Shown: positions 44,785 to 55,474 of the stretch, piece after piece
Position numbering within the stretch: the stretch's first letter is position 1
Layout of the letters: each line of letters begins with the position of its first letter
Assembly (NCBI GenBank): GCA_002803225.1
Contig: NXFV01001887.1
Location: 1-64,000, forward strand
DNA length: 64,000 nucleotides
Reading direction: 5' to 3'
Origin: Gamarada debralockiae
Lineage: Eukaryota > Ascomycota > Leotiomycetes > Helotiales > Hyphodiscaceae
Notes under the pieces: generated by a model
Databases searched by the model: none
Seen by the model: only the letters and a program-made list of their open reading frames with translations
Told to the model about the DNA's origin: nothing
Program-made: the position numbers and the translations under genes

Positions 44785-47700
44785 ATGGAGGCTGCCCCAC
44801 AGTCACTAAAGGATGTTGGAATTATTGACCTGCTAGAACAGGATAGCAGACCGACATTTATCATTGATCTCCAACCTTCAGACACCGAAGCCAAAGGTCG
44901 CATGAATGTGATCTTTTGCAACAAGTCTCTCCGATTTTTTGACGAACTGCGGAATGTCGTTTGCGCTGAGACCTTCTTCACGGAACTTTCACCATCCTCA
45001 AATACGTCGACGGATTCGACATCAGATTTATCCCCTGGGATCGTTGAACAGAACTTCAAGACTTGGGCTACCAGCCGTATTGAGGATTCGAATGATGGCT
45101 ACCTCCCACGCCATACGTTCCGCGGTATGTTTTGGACCTGTTCAACACTAAAACATCGTTGGAGAGTTATAAGCGCTTCACAAGTACCAAATCAACAGCG
45201 AGAAAGCCATGGAACTCCAAAATCTAGTCGGGCAACTTCAAGAGCTACATCTACCACGGGTCCTTTGGAAGACAAGTCGGAATCGGAATATCAAATCCCT
45301 GAGAAAGCGAAGCTTTCCAAGAAGCTCGCGGACAGTGAGTCAAGATTCAGGGTCCTCACCGAGTTGAATCCAGTTGGAATGTACTATGTCTCACCTGAAG
45401 GAAACATTGAATATGCCAATGATATGTGTAAGTTTAGCCTCTGCATATCGAACTTCCGGCCCTGACAGAAACAAAGGGTATGAGATCACTGGCCACCCCA
45501 GGGGCCTTGAAGCTGAAATGTAAGTGAACATCCCTCGAATCAGGCGTCGGTTGTGAATTCTGACATAGCCTTTCAGGTCTTTCATGAATGTTATATCGGA
45601 GTCTGATCATCCATTGATGAACAAAGAATGGGAGATTTTGACCACTGAGAAAGGGAAACGATTTTTCGAGCTTCGCCTGAGGAATCCGTGGTATGATGAA
45701 ACAGGCAAACCGAAGCAGAAATGGATCCTAGCATCTTGCGACCAGGAATTTTATGAAGATGGCCGCTTGAAGAGCATCATGGGCTGCATGTACGTGCCAT
45801 TGCGATCTCACATAGAGTTATGTTGTTGACTTGAGAAGCACCGATATTACTTTACAAAAGCAAGCAGAAGAAGACGCCGTCGAACGGGCGAACTTGGTGG
45901 AAAAGCTTGCTTTACGAACGGAAGAAGCGGCTCAACATGAGAGAAACTTTCAACAAATGGCCGAGCTAGCTCCCTGTGGTCAGTTTGGTTTGCCGCACAT
46001 TCCCATGGGTACCTTGCTTACTTTGAGAAGGCATGTTTACATTTGACCCTGAGGGCACTATCACGTGGGCCAATTCTCAATGTAAGTTCAATGATTTCGT
46101 CCAGTTACGAAACACAGTATTGCCCTCCCTTCAAAATTATAGTTGTATTGCTGTTATGATTTCTGACCCAAATATAGGGTACGAGATGACTGGACACTCA
46201 AGAAACCCCGCGGAGCATTGCCCGATGTCTTTCCTCAATTTCATCGAGCAGCAAGACCACGAAACCTTCGACCGCCTATGGCAGAAGCTGGCTGTCGCGA
46301 AAGAAGAAGTCAGCTCAGAATTACGACTCAAGAAGCCTTGGATCAGACGGATACAAAAAGAGGCGATTCGGGATACTACCTGGATTCTTTTCCTCGCTCT
46401 GCCACAGTTGGACGACAACGGACATCTTACCAAAGTACTTGGTTGCACCACAGACATCAGCCACTTCAAATGGGCCGAGTCTGTTCAGATGCAAAGTCGA
46501 TTGCAGGCTGAAGAAGCCAAACGGCAACAGGAAGCGTTCATTGACATGACGTCGTAAGTAGCGTCTCCATCAAAGATTAGTGGTGGCATCACTTCTTACT
46601 GAATTGCATACAGGCATGAAATGCGGAATCCTCTGAGTGCGATATTGATGTGCGCAGATGGAATTGCAGAATCTCTCCTCGATTTCCAGGCCGTGAAAGA
46701 CAAGACGGCGATTCTATCAAACTCCTTGGTGGAGAGCAACCTCGATGCCGCTCAGACAATTGTTTCATGCGCACAGCACCAAAAACGAATTATCGACGAC
46801 ATTTTGACGCTTTCGAAATTGAACTCTACTATGCTGCATGTGACTCCTGTGCAAGTTCAGGTTGAGACTACTATACGAAGAACTTTGAAGATGTTTGAGA
46901 ACGAATTGGTGGCCCATGATATTCAAATGTCGTTTGAAGTGGATGAGTCCTACCGAGAAGCAAAGGTTGACTTGGTATTTTGCGACCCCGTCCGGTTGAC
47001 ACAAATCTTCATCAATCTTCTCACAAATGTATGTCTCTTCGCCCATATCTACTAATTCATCTTGTCTGAGATATCACTAGGCTATTAAGTTCACTCGATC
47101 CGAATGCAAAAAGCAAATCGCAGTCACACTCGGCGCATCCGTCGCAATACCAAAAGAAGCGCATCCGGACATTGAATGGTTCCCATCAAAGGACTCTGAC
47201 TCTATCCAAGACTTGACACTTGCTCCTGAGTGGAGTACTGGTGAACATATTTACTTGTATTTTGCGGTACGAGATACTGGTAGAGGACTGAACACGGATG
47301 AGAAGACTCGATTGTTTCACAGATTCAGCCAAGCTTCTCCTCGCACACACGTACGCATCTATATCTGGGTATAGAGCTCAAGCTTACATTATAGCAGGTC
47401 CAATACGGTGGATCCGGACTCGGTCTGTTCATCTCACGAAAGCTGACTGAGCTTCAAGGGGGTGAGATCGGAGTTGCCTCAAATGCTGGAGAAGGAAGTG
47501 AGTAGACATTGCTTATGCTATGCCATGTGCCTCTAACTTTGAATAGGCACATTTGCATTCTATATTAAGGGTCGCCGATCACCGAACTCTGATGGAGATC
47601 ACCTGGCCAGGCCCTCACATATAACTTCGAGAGCTTTATCAGCTACTGAAATCTCTACTGCTTCCATGCCTGACTCCCCATTCGGACCACCAAGAATGAT

Positions 47701-48219
47701 GCACCATTATCATATATTACTTGTCGAGGACAATCTTATAAACCAGAAAGTTCTCAGCAAACAGTTACGAAATACTGGTTGCACGGTTCATGTAGCCAAC
47801 CATGGTGTAGAAGCTCTTGACTTCCTGTCGACGACCACCCTTTGGAATGATGGCTCACTTGATGAGAATAGGAATGAACTTTCTGTTATACTTATGGATC
47901 TTGAGATGCCCATCATGGATGGATTAACGTGCACTCGGAAGATCAGGGACCTAGAGAGGGAAGGTAAATTGAAAGGTCGCGTGCCTATTATTGCAGTGAC
48001 CGCGAACGCCAGAATGGAGCAGATGGACTTAGCGATTGAGGCTGACATGGTAAGTCGCTATGATTTTTATGCCTCTATGACGATACTGACTTAACGTAGG
48101 ACAATATAGTGCCGAAGCCGTTTCAAATACCAGAGCTGATGCAGAAGATCGACCAACTGATGGCCAATCGGATATTAGGTGATAGAGAAGGAAAGACAGA
48201 TTATTTCATGAAGTTATGA
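44785..48219 (+). CDS. Hybrid histidine kinase with PAS domains
   Basis: Eleven exons encode 957 aa: 44785..45427, 45477..45519, 45577..45789, 45839..45978, 46031..46081, 46178..46553, 46614..47028, 47081..47350, 47398..47497, 47547..48049 and 48100..48219. Two clear PAS repeats ([20 protein letters not shown] and [20 protein letters not shown]) each continue across an intron into WYE(I/M)TGH. A PAS-like N-terminal segment precedes them. The phospho-acceptor His is in [12 protein letters not shown] (about residue 490). The ATPase domain has [22 protein letters not shown] and [10 protein letters not shown]. The receiver has [15 protein letters not shown], phospho-acceptor Asp in [11 protein letters not shown] (about 867) and the Lys in VPKPF. 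No membrane segment is seen, so it is a cytosolic sensor that would signal through Ypd1. The signal is unknown. It looks intact although surrounded by pseudogenes. Confidence 0.92.
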
Positions 48220-48334
48220 ACCAAATACCATATCATGTTATATTATTATTAATCATATAGGAGACTCGATTATGACCTTCAAATATTTGCAGACTTAGCT
48301 AGAGCAGCACGGAGCTTTCCCTCCTCCACAAAAG

Positions 48335-49927
48335 CTATCTTTTCAACCATGTCTTCAGCTCATCCATTGCAGTTATTGGTCCTATATGTGCTATGTAACC
48401 GTCGGGTCTTACCAAAACATAGCTGGGCTCTTGAAATCCATAAAGCTTGTGAATATCTCCGCCTTTGTCAACGACACAGAATGCGCTGGTTGAGGCCCCC
48501 GCAAAAATCTCGTGCACTTTCACCTCCTTGTTGTCTTCGAGGAAGCCTGTCGCGACGCTGTGAAGTGCTTCCCCACCAAGAGCTCCCGCTTCAGCCCCAG
48601 AAAACAGTAGCAAGTGGTGAGTTGGTCCTGTCAAGAGCCCAATCACAGTTGTTTCCTGTTCCGCACCCTTAAGCTTCCCATCCGGAGCACGATCACCACC
48701 TCGCAGCTTTCCCTTGTAGGTTGAAGCTTGACCAACGACAGGACTATGCCGATATCGAATGCCCAGTTGCGAAACAAACCGAAATCGATTCGCACGGCGA
48801 GCGCGACTTCCCATCACCCAAGGAAGGATCCACGGTACAATAGTGTTTCGCATGTAGAGATAAATCGGGTTTGTCGTCGCCATCATCTCGAACATTCTAT
48901 CTGTAACGTTCAGCAGATTCTTGCCCACTTTATGCCTCTCGATGGTATAGCTATCCAGGAGCTCGTCACCCCCTTCTCCACGAATTGTACTGGCGAGCTT
49001 CCAGCCAAGGTTGATCGCGTCCTGCATTCCGGTATTCATTCCCTGTCCGCCGGCAGGACTATGGATATGGGCCGCATCGCCAGCCAAGAACATACGCCCG
49101 ACCCGATAGCTCTCCACATTGCGATGATGAAGCCGAAATCGGGCAAGCCACACTGGATCCAATAGCTCCGCCTTCCCTGGCGCTAATGTCCTGAATACTT
49201 CCTCAAAGTCCTCAATCGTGGGCTCCGTGTCGACATTTGCTTGATTTGGCCGGCTGCAAATAAGCCGAAATACCCCGTCCTTCATCGGGAAGATTGCCAT
49301 GAAGCCCTGTCCCATGTAAAGCGTGAGACAGGCCTTTTGGTCCCACTTCAGATGCACATCCGCGAGGATGAAGTCCTGCGGGTATGCCGCGCCGTCGAAT
49401 TTCAAACCCGTTGAGCGCCGCACAACACTGTGTGCGCCGTCACACCCAACAACGTATTTGCAGCGCAGTATTTCCTCATTACCTTCCCCATCCTTCAACC
49501 AAGCCGTTACCCCATCTTCATCTTGTTCCAACTTCTCGGCCATGACAGGTCGTTCTACCTTTCCTCCATACTTCGTCAACGCTTCATCCAACACCATCTC
49601 TGTGTCCGCCTGGCTGATCATCAACGGAGTAGGGAAATCTGTATCGCCATACCCAATGTCCACTACATCAACTTCGTAGACGAATTTCTTGTTTGCAAAG
49701 ATGCGGACGGCTTCGTTCTCGACGCCGTGGGCTTGACACTTCTCTACGATTCCATGCCGTTTGAGAAGTTCTAGTGTTCGCGAATGGAGGACCAAGGCGC
49801 GGCTCTTGTCAGATGGAATTAGGAGGGAATCGATAATGCGGAAGGGTATCTTTTGCAGGGAGAGCTCCAGCGCTAGCATGAGACCCGTTGGGCCGGCGCC
49901 GATGATGAGAACGTCCTTTTCTTGCAT
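48335..49927 (-). CDS. FAD-dependent aromatic monooxygenase (PheA/TfdB type)
   Basis: Single-exon gene of 530 aa. The N-terminal dinucleotide-binding motif is VLIIGAGPTGLMLALEL, the DG motif is VVGCDGAHSVVRRSTG, and the FAD ribityl motif is FLAGDAAHIHSPAGGQGMN. This is the order of FAD_binding_3 flavin hydroxylases. The C-terminal part after about residue 390 is the thioredoxin-like domain of phenol-hydroxylase relatives. These enzymes hydroxylate phenolic or polyketide substrates with NAD(P)H and oxygen, and in fungi are often part of catabolism or secondary metabolism. No other biosynthetic gene is intact nearby, so a substrate cannot be named. It converges on the histidine kinase with only 115 bases between the stops. 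Confidence 0.9.
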   Translation of the reverse strand: MQEKDVLIIGAGPTGLMLALELSLQKIPFRIIDSLLIPSDKSRALVLHSRTLELLKRHGIVEKCQAHGVENEAVRIFANKKFVYEVDVVDIGYGDTDFPTPLMISQADTEMVLDEALTKYGGKVERPVMAEKLEQDEDGVTAWLKDGEGNEEILRCKYVVGCDGAHSVVRRSTGLKFDGAAYPQDFILADVHLKWDQKACLTLYMGQGFMAIFPMKDGVFRLICSRPNQANVDTEPTIEDFEEVFRTLAPGKAELLDPVWLARFRLHHRNVESYRVGRMFLAGDAAHIHSPAGGQGMNTGMQDAINLGWKLASTIRGEGGDELLDSYTIERHKVGKNLLNVTDRMFEMMATTNPIYLYMRNTIVPWILPWVMGSRARRANRFRFVSQLGIRYRHSPVVGQASTYKGKLRGGDRAPDGKLKGAEQETTVIGLLTGPTHHLLLFSGAEAGALGGEALHSVATGFLEDNKEVKVHEIFAGASTSAFCVVDKGGDIHKLYGFQEPSYVLVRPDGYIAHIGPITAMDELKTWLKR

Positions 49928-50352
49928 TGCGGCGAGTATATGGACTAATTTCCTATTTTAAGGTTTTAGAGATCTGTGACCCCAGAAGCCTCTGCGGTGT
50001 GATGTTGTTATGAAGATGCCTAGTCGAGCAATCGGTGGGTTGATCCGCCGCATTATGCATCACGAGGTCCAGCCCAGCCAGCTCTTGAGATGCGGAAGTT
50101 TCCGCAGTTACATACGAATTTCTTTCCTTTTTCGATATTAATACTATTCCGCACGAAGATAAGAGGAGATACTTGTGAAAGATCGCGTTTTGCCCATGGT
50201 GGTTGCTGAGCGCGAAGTGAATCGTATTCCTAGGATTCTATGCATGTAAAAAAGCCAATGTACCCCCAAAATTACCCTGAGCGCCCCTTTTCTCGATCAA
50301 TCTCCACCAAAGTTTAACTTCGATACTCATCCCGCTACTCCTAATTCAAAAT
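49928..50352. promoter_or_regulatory. Upstream region of the FAD monooxygenase
   Basis: About 425 bases between the monooxygenase start (-) and the 3' end of the membrane glycoprotein pseudogene (-). Nothing specific recognised. Confidence 0.4.
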
Positions 50353-53300
50353 TTAGTGTGACGGGGATAATGGCTTACGTCGGACCCCAAATCCCAACTC
50401 GGCGATTGCTGAGGCCCTAGAAACTGCTGTTGTGGCGCAAAGCCATGCCCGCCAATCTCCTTGAGATGTTTCTTTTGCATGACCAGGACTGCGCAAAAAT
50501 GTTTCACCCTCGGCCGACATATCATCTGAACCCGACCGCTGGTACTCCGTTACTCTGAACCCCTTTTCAGGAGGTGCCATGGGATATGGGCCTGAGAGAT
50601 CGGTCATCTTCTTACCCATTTGCCCGTTCCAGTCTCTACTTCTGACCAGCATGCCTCCTGGGAGCTCGTGAAGATATGGAAAGGTCGTGAAGATTGTACT
50701 ATGAGAAACTTGCTGCAGATGAAGTCTCATTCTCCCGATGCATTCACTACGGAATCAAGCTCTCACAAATGCAACCAGTGTAATGACAATGAGTAGTAGT
50801 ACAACTAGCAGAGCTGGTATCGCGAACGGTCAGTGATATTTGATGCGAGAATCGATCGGGGTCACTACAAGAGGGACAAGATTGTATTGTGCAGCGTTTC
50901 CGGGACCGAGAACCCCTTTTGTACCAACAATTGCCGATGCGGCGTTGTCCGTCCAAATAAGGTTGGGAATAAGAGATACTGTTTCAGTGGTGTTGGTGAG
51001 ATTTTGCCACAGAGCCCACATAGCCATGTTGATTCCACCACTGTAATCCACCTGAGATCCAGTTGTAGCGGCGACATCATAGGCGGTATTCATGGCTCCA
51101 GTGTAGAAGTCGCTCGCAGGAAGATTCTCATTACCCATAGCAGCTATTCCAGAGCTGCTGGTGCCAAGCGCGCCATCGTATCCAGGAAGGTAGAAAGAAG
51201 GCTGGCAAACAGTTGAGACATTTTGATTGTTCTCGTACGCCGAAGACACGAGTCCCCAAATCAAGTCGATCTCGTTCTCGAAAATACGTGTTCCTGTATC
51301 CTCGACGCCCCAGAGCGGCATGCTCTGCTCATTTGCGTAGGACTTTTCAGTGACATCTGTTACCGCCAGGCTTTTCAGTAGACCTTCGGTCCCGTTACAG
51401 TTGAAAGATACTGTCTTGATGCTGGCCTTGACGGGACTTGCACAGGTGTATAACTTTTGGGACCATCGACTTCCACTGTCGAACGTGAGCGGGTCGCCAG
51501 CATCTTGACGTTGTGAGACTCCATGCATCAGCCCGCAGTTTACATAGATATTTGTGGTGTTCGCACAGTCTCCATTTCCTGCATCCGTACACAAGATAGC
51601 TGACAAATCGGTTAATATAAAACTTGTAGTAGAGAATGGTGAATTTGCGTACTAATATCGGTAAAGTTATCATAGTTAACGGGGAAAGAGTTCGAGGGCG
51701 GCCCGAATCAGCTGGAGAGGATGAGTTGCCGAGACCAGGAGTGCTAAGCCTGTGAGAGAGTCTAGTTGGAGGTAGTCACCAAGGGTCGCAGGATGACGAG
51801 AGACTCATGGCTGGAATCGTCCCCGTATTGAGGCCCAGCTAGAGGAAATGTTTTCCCAGAGTAGAATCAAGGTAGTCGAAGGCATGCGTTCCCAGTGTCT
51901 CGTTTCTGTCACTCGTAACGTTGTAGTAAAGTGCCATATAAACTGTTCAGGATCTCGGAGTCAGCATAGCTTTTTCTGGAAGATTAAGAGCACCGAGTTT
52001 GTTTCAGAGACTCCTCGCGACTCCTGAAACCGTCTGTAATAGGACGAAAAAACTTCGATAATACGAACCGTTATTCAACCAGGCCGCTTTGTAAGCCCGT
52101 GCCCAAAGATCGGGATTTTGTTGCGGGTTTGTCATGTTGGGTTCCAGATACGAGTGGTTAATGTTGACGAAGCCACCACGGTCAGTAAGAACAACGTCCG
52201 CCACAAGGGTGGAGGAATTTGAACTGAAGGCAATGTTGAAATCAATGGTGAGATTCGTATCGACGCAAACGCTTTCGGGTTCGATGAAGAGCAAGTCCTC
52301 CTCTCAAGTGACTCCATATTGGAAACTCGGTGGAACCGTGTGATTCCTAAAGCCGATTCCTCCACGTATTGTGTCCACAACCAGGCATTCTACGGGCTCT
52401 GTCGCATTGTTCAATATTAGACTGTCCATATTCCGAAATGCACTGACTGTGTGAGTAGTGCCATTGTTTAATTTATTGTTAGACGGAGTTATGTATCGTC
52501 TCTACTGGATGTCGAAGTAATTTGATATCGTGGTCTTGTTGTCTACCACACTGGAGTAGATGTCAGTGACAATTTGTGGAATGTTCATGACGTAGCTGTA
52601 GGGACTGTGAGAAACTCGAAGTTAGCATTTTTCTAACTAGAGGAATAGATAAGCAGAGCGGAGATTGACAAATTTTGAACACCAAAGACATACTTTACAG
52701 CGCAAAGGCAGAACTAGCGCTCAGAAAGCCGGTCAAATAGGAAAAGGCCTGCTCTTAGCATTACTTACTACGAGTAGTTGACCCAGTTACCATCAGAGGC
52801 GACGAAAGCGATGGTGTCCGAGAAAGGGCATGGTTAAATTAAAAAAAATTTCATGGCGTCCAGGCACTGTCGGTTGAATGAGAGGTTACTCCTGCCTGGA
52901 TACTGCTTCCCGGTACCAACGTCTCATAAAGGCCCAATGCTTTAACAACTCCAGCAATGGCGATCAAAATTCCCATGAATGTATACAATCTCGTGAGGAT
53001 GAGAATCTCTTTTCTCACGCCATGGTTCTGAGAACTGTCAGTACGAAGTACAGTTGGCCAATTCGAGCGATAAAGAGCTCGTGCAGCCACGCTCCTATCC
53101 CATATTAACCTTTGTCTGACTAGGGACAGAATAGGATGCTCACCAGGTAGCTGCAGTAGTCCTATCTTGCAACAGGCCGGAAATCACCAAAGTGAGTGTA
53201 TTCGGACTCCACAGGCGTGCTGAGTTTTTTTATTTAGTAGGAGTACTCAATACACAAAGCGCGGGTGCCTCTCACCCACGAACGCGGCTGCTGGAATCTG

Positions 53301-53450
53301 TAGATTCGAAGTCAGTATCCTTTGTCGACGAATAAAGCAGAATCACAAGGGAAAATGGGCGTGGAAATATACCATGCCAGCAACATACCCAACAGTGAGT
53401 TGAATCATGGTCCCAAAATGAGTGTTTATACTCCCTATTGCAACGAGGTT
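50353..53450 (-). pseudogene. Membrane glycoprotein pseudogene (large fungal family)
   Basis: The minus strand reads as a filamentous-fungal membrane protein with hydrophobic ends around a large, N-glycosylated extracellular part. From the N-terminus: MIQLTVGYVAG, VISGLLQDRTTAATW, LYTFMGILIAIAGVVKALGL, FVNINHSYLEPNMTN, NLTNTTETVSLIPNLIWTD, then a last membrane segment IPALLVVLLLIVITLVAFV and a cytosolic tail (GFRVTEYQRSG). It is interrupted by TAG at 52502-52504 (YFDIQ*RRYIT) and by TGA at 50830-50832 (IKYH*PFAIP) and 50755-50757, and parts near 51700-52000 and 52700-52860 are not readable. The first TGA and the TAG sit where tryptophan is plausible. Exact exon borders and the N-terminal end are uncertain. 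Function of the family is unknown. Confidence 0.65.
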
Positions 53451-54319
53451 CGAGGTTGCCACGCAGAATCGATAATCAGAAATTGCAAAGAGAGGTTTGA
53501 AGGTGGATTTGGCGAACCCTTGAGGTTCGGGTTACGTCTAGCCTCTTAAATTAGCCTCACGATTCTTGGTGAGGCAGTGAGCCCTCGAAGGCCAAATATC
53601 GGGTTCGTGATCCGCAACGGCTTCACATTGCCCGCCGCCTACCCTAAAGCTCAGTCGTTTAGCGTACATAAATCATCCCGCACCTTGCAATAACCCTTGT
53701 AGAGTGTATTTTATTCCCTAGTTTATCCTCAAATATCCACTAGTTATGATTTTCTGTGGCGCACTCCCAGGAGAATAACTGGAGGAAAAGACGGTATGAA
53801 CATTTGGGATCTGCACTAGCCTCACTTGTGTAACGATCCACGAGGTCATACAACGCCGAAAATAGAAAACAAAAGGCACAAATAAGCTGGTGGAAATTAA
53901 GCATAACAAACATCAGTGTGTTAGTGTGGTTGACAGCCTGTGCAAACCGTCTTGGCAGGTCGAAGAGTAATCTTAACGCCGCCAATCCCGCCATGTATGC
54001 GGGTGTTGAAGCAGATATATTCGACTGAGGGAAGACTCGTAGGGTTGCCAGAGCCATAGATATGTATAAACAAAGCTAAGCCTAAGCGATAAATCATCAC
54101 CACAGCAACTGACACTAAGCTGATTTGACAGCGGGAGGATAAAAAGGTTACCTAATGGTGTTAAAGACCTGATCGAAGAGTTCCAAAACGGAAAGTAGGG
54201 GGCATGGCCTTGCCAACGAAGTTGAAGGTGATATAACATGGCATTTTTCTCCAGCGGCTCAAAAACGGCTGTTAAGTCAAGCCAGCATCAGTCTTTCCCA
54301 TTTACTTTGTTAGCAAAGA
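53451..54319. other. Degenerate spacer, possible membrane-protein debris
   Basis: Overlapping minus-strand frames at 53718-54240 contain hydrophobic stretches such as TNTLMFVMLNFHQLICAFCF, but no full gene, start or family could be defined. Treated as unresolved. Confidence 0.3.
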
Positions 54320-55008
54320 ATGCATTTTTACACCGTTCTATTCGTCGCGCTCTTTTGCAGCCTATCATAACAAATGAGTAGCCTAGACTATACCAACCGT
54401 TTGCAGAATCGACATGCAATGATCCAGGCCCGCCAGTCTGGACAAGGTCTTTCATACTGCTTCGGACTGACTGCTATCTACCCCGAGTCGACTAACCTCT
54501 TCGATGACTGCAACGCTTTTCTGGACCAGGCTAATCAAACCCAACGGTTGCAGTGCATTTGCGGAAATGGTGGCACAATCGACCACTTCCAGCGTTATCG
54601 CTGCAGTTTCAGCATGGAGATGCAACATACACTGGCGTGATCTCGGGCGGAGCAAATGCGGCCACAGGAAGCCCAGGTGCTCCCGCGACATCTAGCTCTG
54701 GAGCAACGGCCTCAGCAACGAGTGGGTCTGCGACAAAACCAAAAACTTCCTCGACACCTCAAAATACTCGTCTGAGTTTTTTGCCTTCCATTTCGCACAC
54801 TGTAACCTCTTATGAGACTCTGAACGGAGGGTCACCCAGCACCTTGACGGCAGCTCCAAGTTCGAATCAGGGTGGTGTGGAGACATCGACACCATCAACA
54901 GCATTGAAGGCAGGATCTGGGTCGAGTGGTTCCCAAGGTTGGAACACAGGTGTTGCGGTGATGTTCTCGGTGGTTGCATTCAGCTTTTCCGTTCTGTGTC
55001 TGCTTTGA
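54320..55008 (+). pseudogene. GPI-anchored Cys-containing secreted protein pseudogene
   Basis: The gene begins with a signal peptide MHFYTVLFVALFCSLS, directly followed by a TAA (54368-54370) where CAA would give Gln. After that the frame continues as GLSYCFGLTAIYPESTNLFD and LQCICGNGGTID, then jumps frame twice (SSVIAAVSA, then GDATYTGVISGGANAATG). The last part is a Ser/Thr-rich stalk with a C-terminal hydrophobic GPI-signal-like segment (VAVMFSVVAFSFSVLCLL). The layout is that of a small fungal surface protein. One stop and two frameshifts make it inactive unless the short frame from 54374 is used, which would lack a signal peptide. Confidence 0.7.
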
Positions 55009-55474
55009 TTCGAGAATCAATTAGCTGAAGGCAGCGAAAAGATGTTGGAAGGACTTGACTTGTAATTGATCGGTTTTGAGAATGCATATTTTTTACTTAA
55101 TACCCCTGGTTGTTTGGCTGCATATGTAACAGAAAGATTTTTTTTTTTTTGGGTAGTGCCAGTCAAGCTTTAGGGGACGCTGCTGGCGCGAACGCCTACC
55201 TGGCGATCCAACACTATCAGGTTCCATACAATCGAAAGTGGAATGTCACTCGGGGCGCTGGCACCGATCCTCTTATGACTGGAGAACTGACCTCTGAATA
55301 ACTATATATGTCTTGAAATATTCCAACACTCAGCATCTCTCGAGTTTCAACACCAACAACTTCTATCTTCAGTCTAACTATGGTCGACTGCGACAACATG
55401 TCTTTTGAAGTCCAATATCCCATCAATCCATATGTTATCGACTTCGATAACATGTCTCCGAAAACCACTGCACT
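55009..55474. other. Convergent spacer, no supported gene
   Basis: About 470 bases with a run of 12 T near 55139-55150. No coding feature recognised. Confidence 0.5.
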
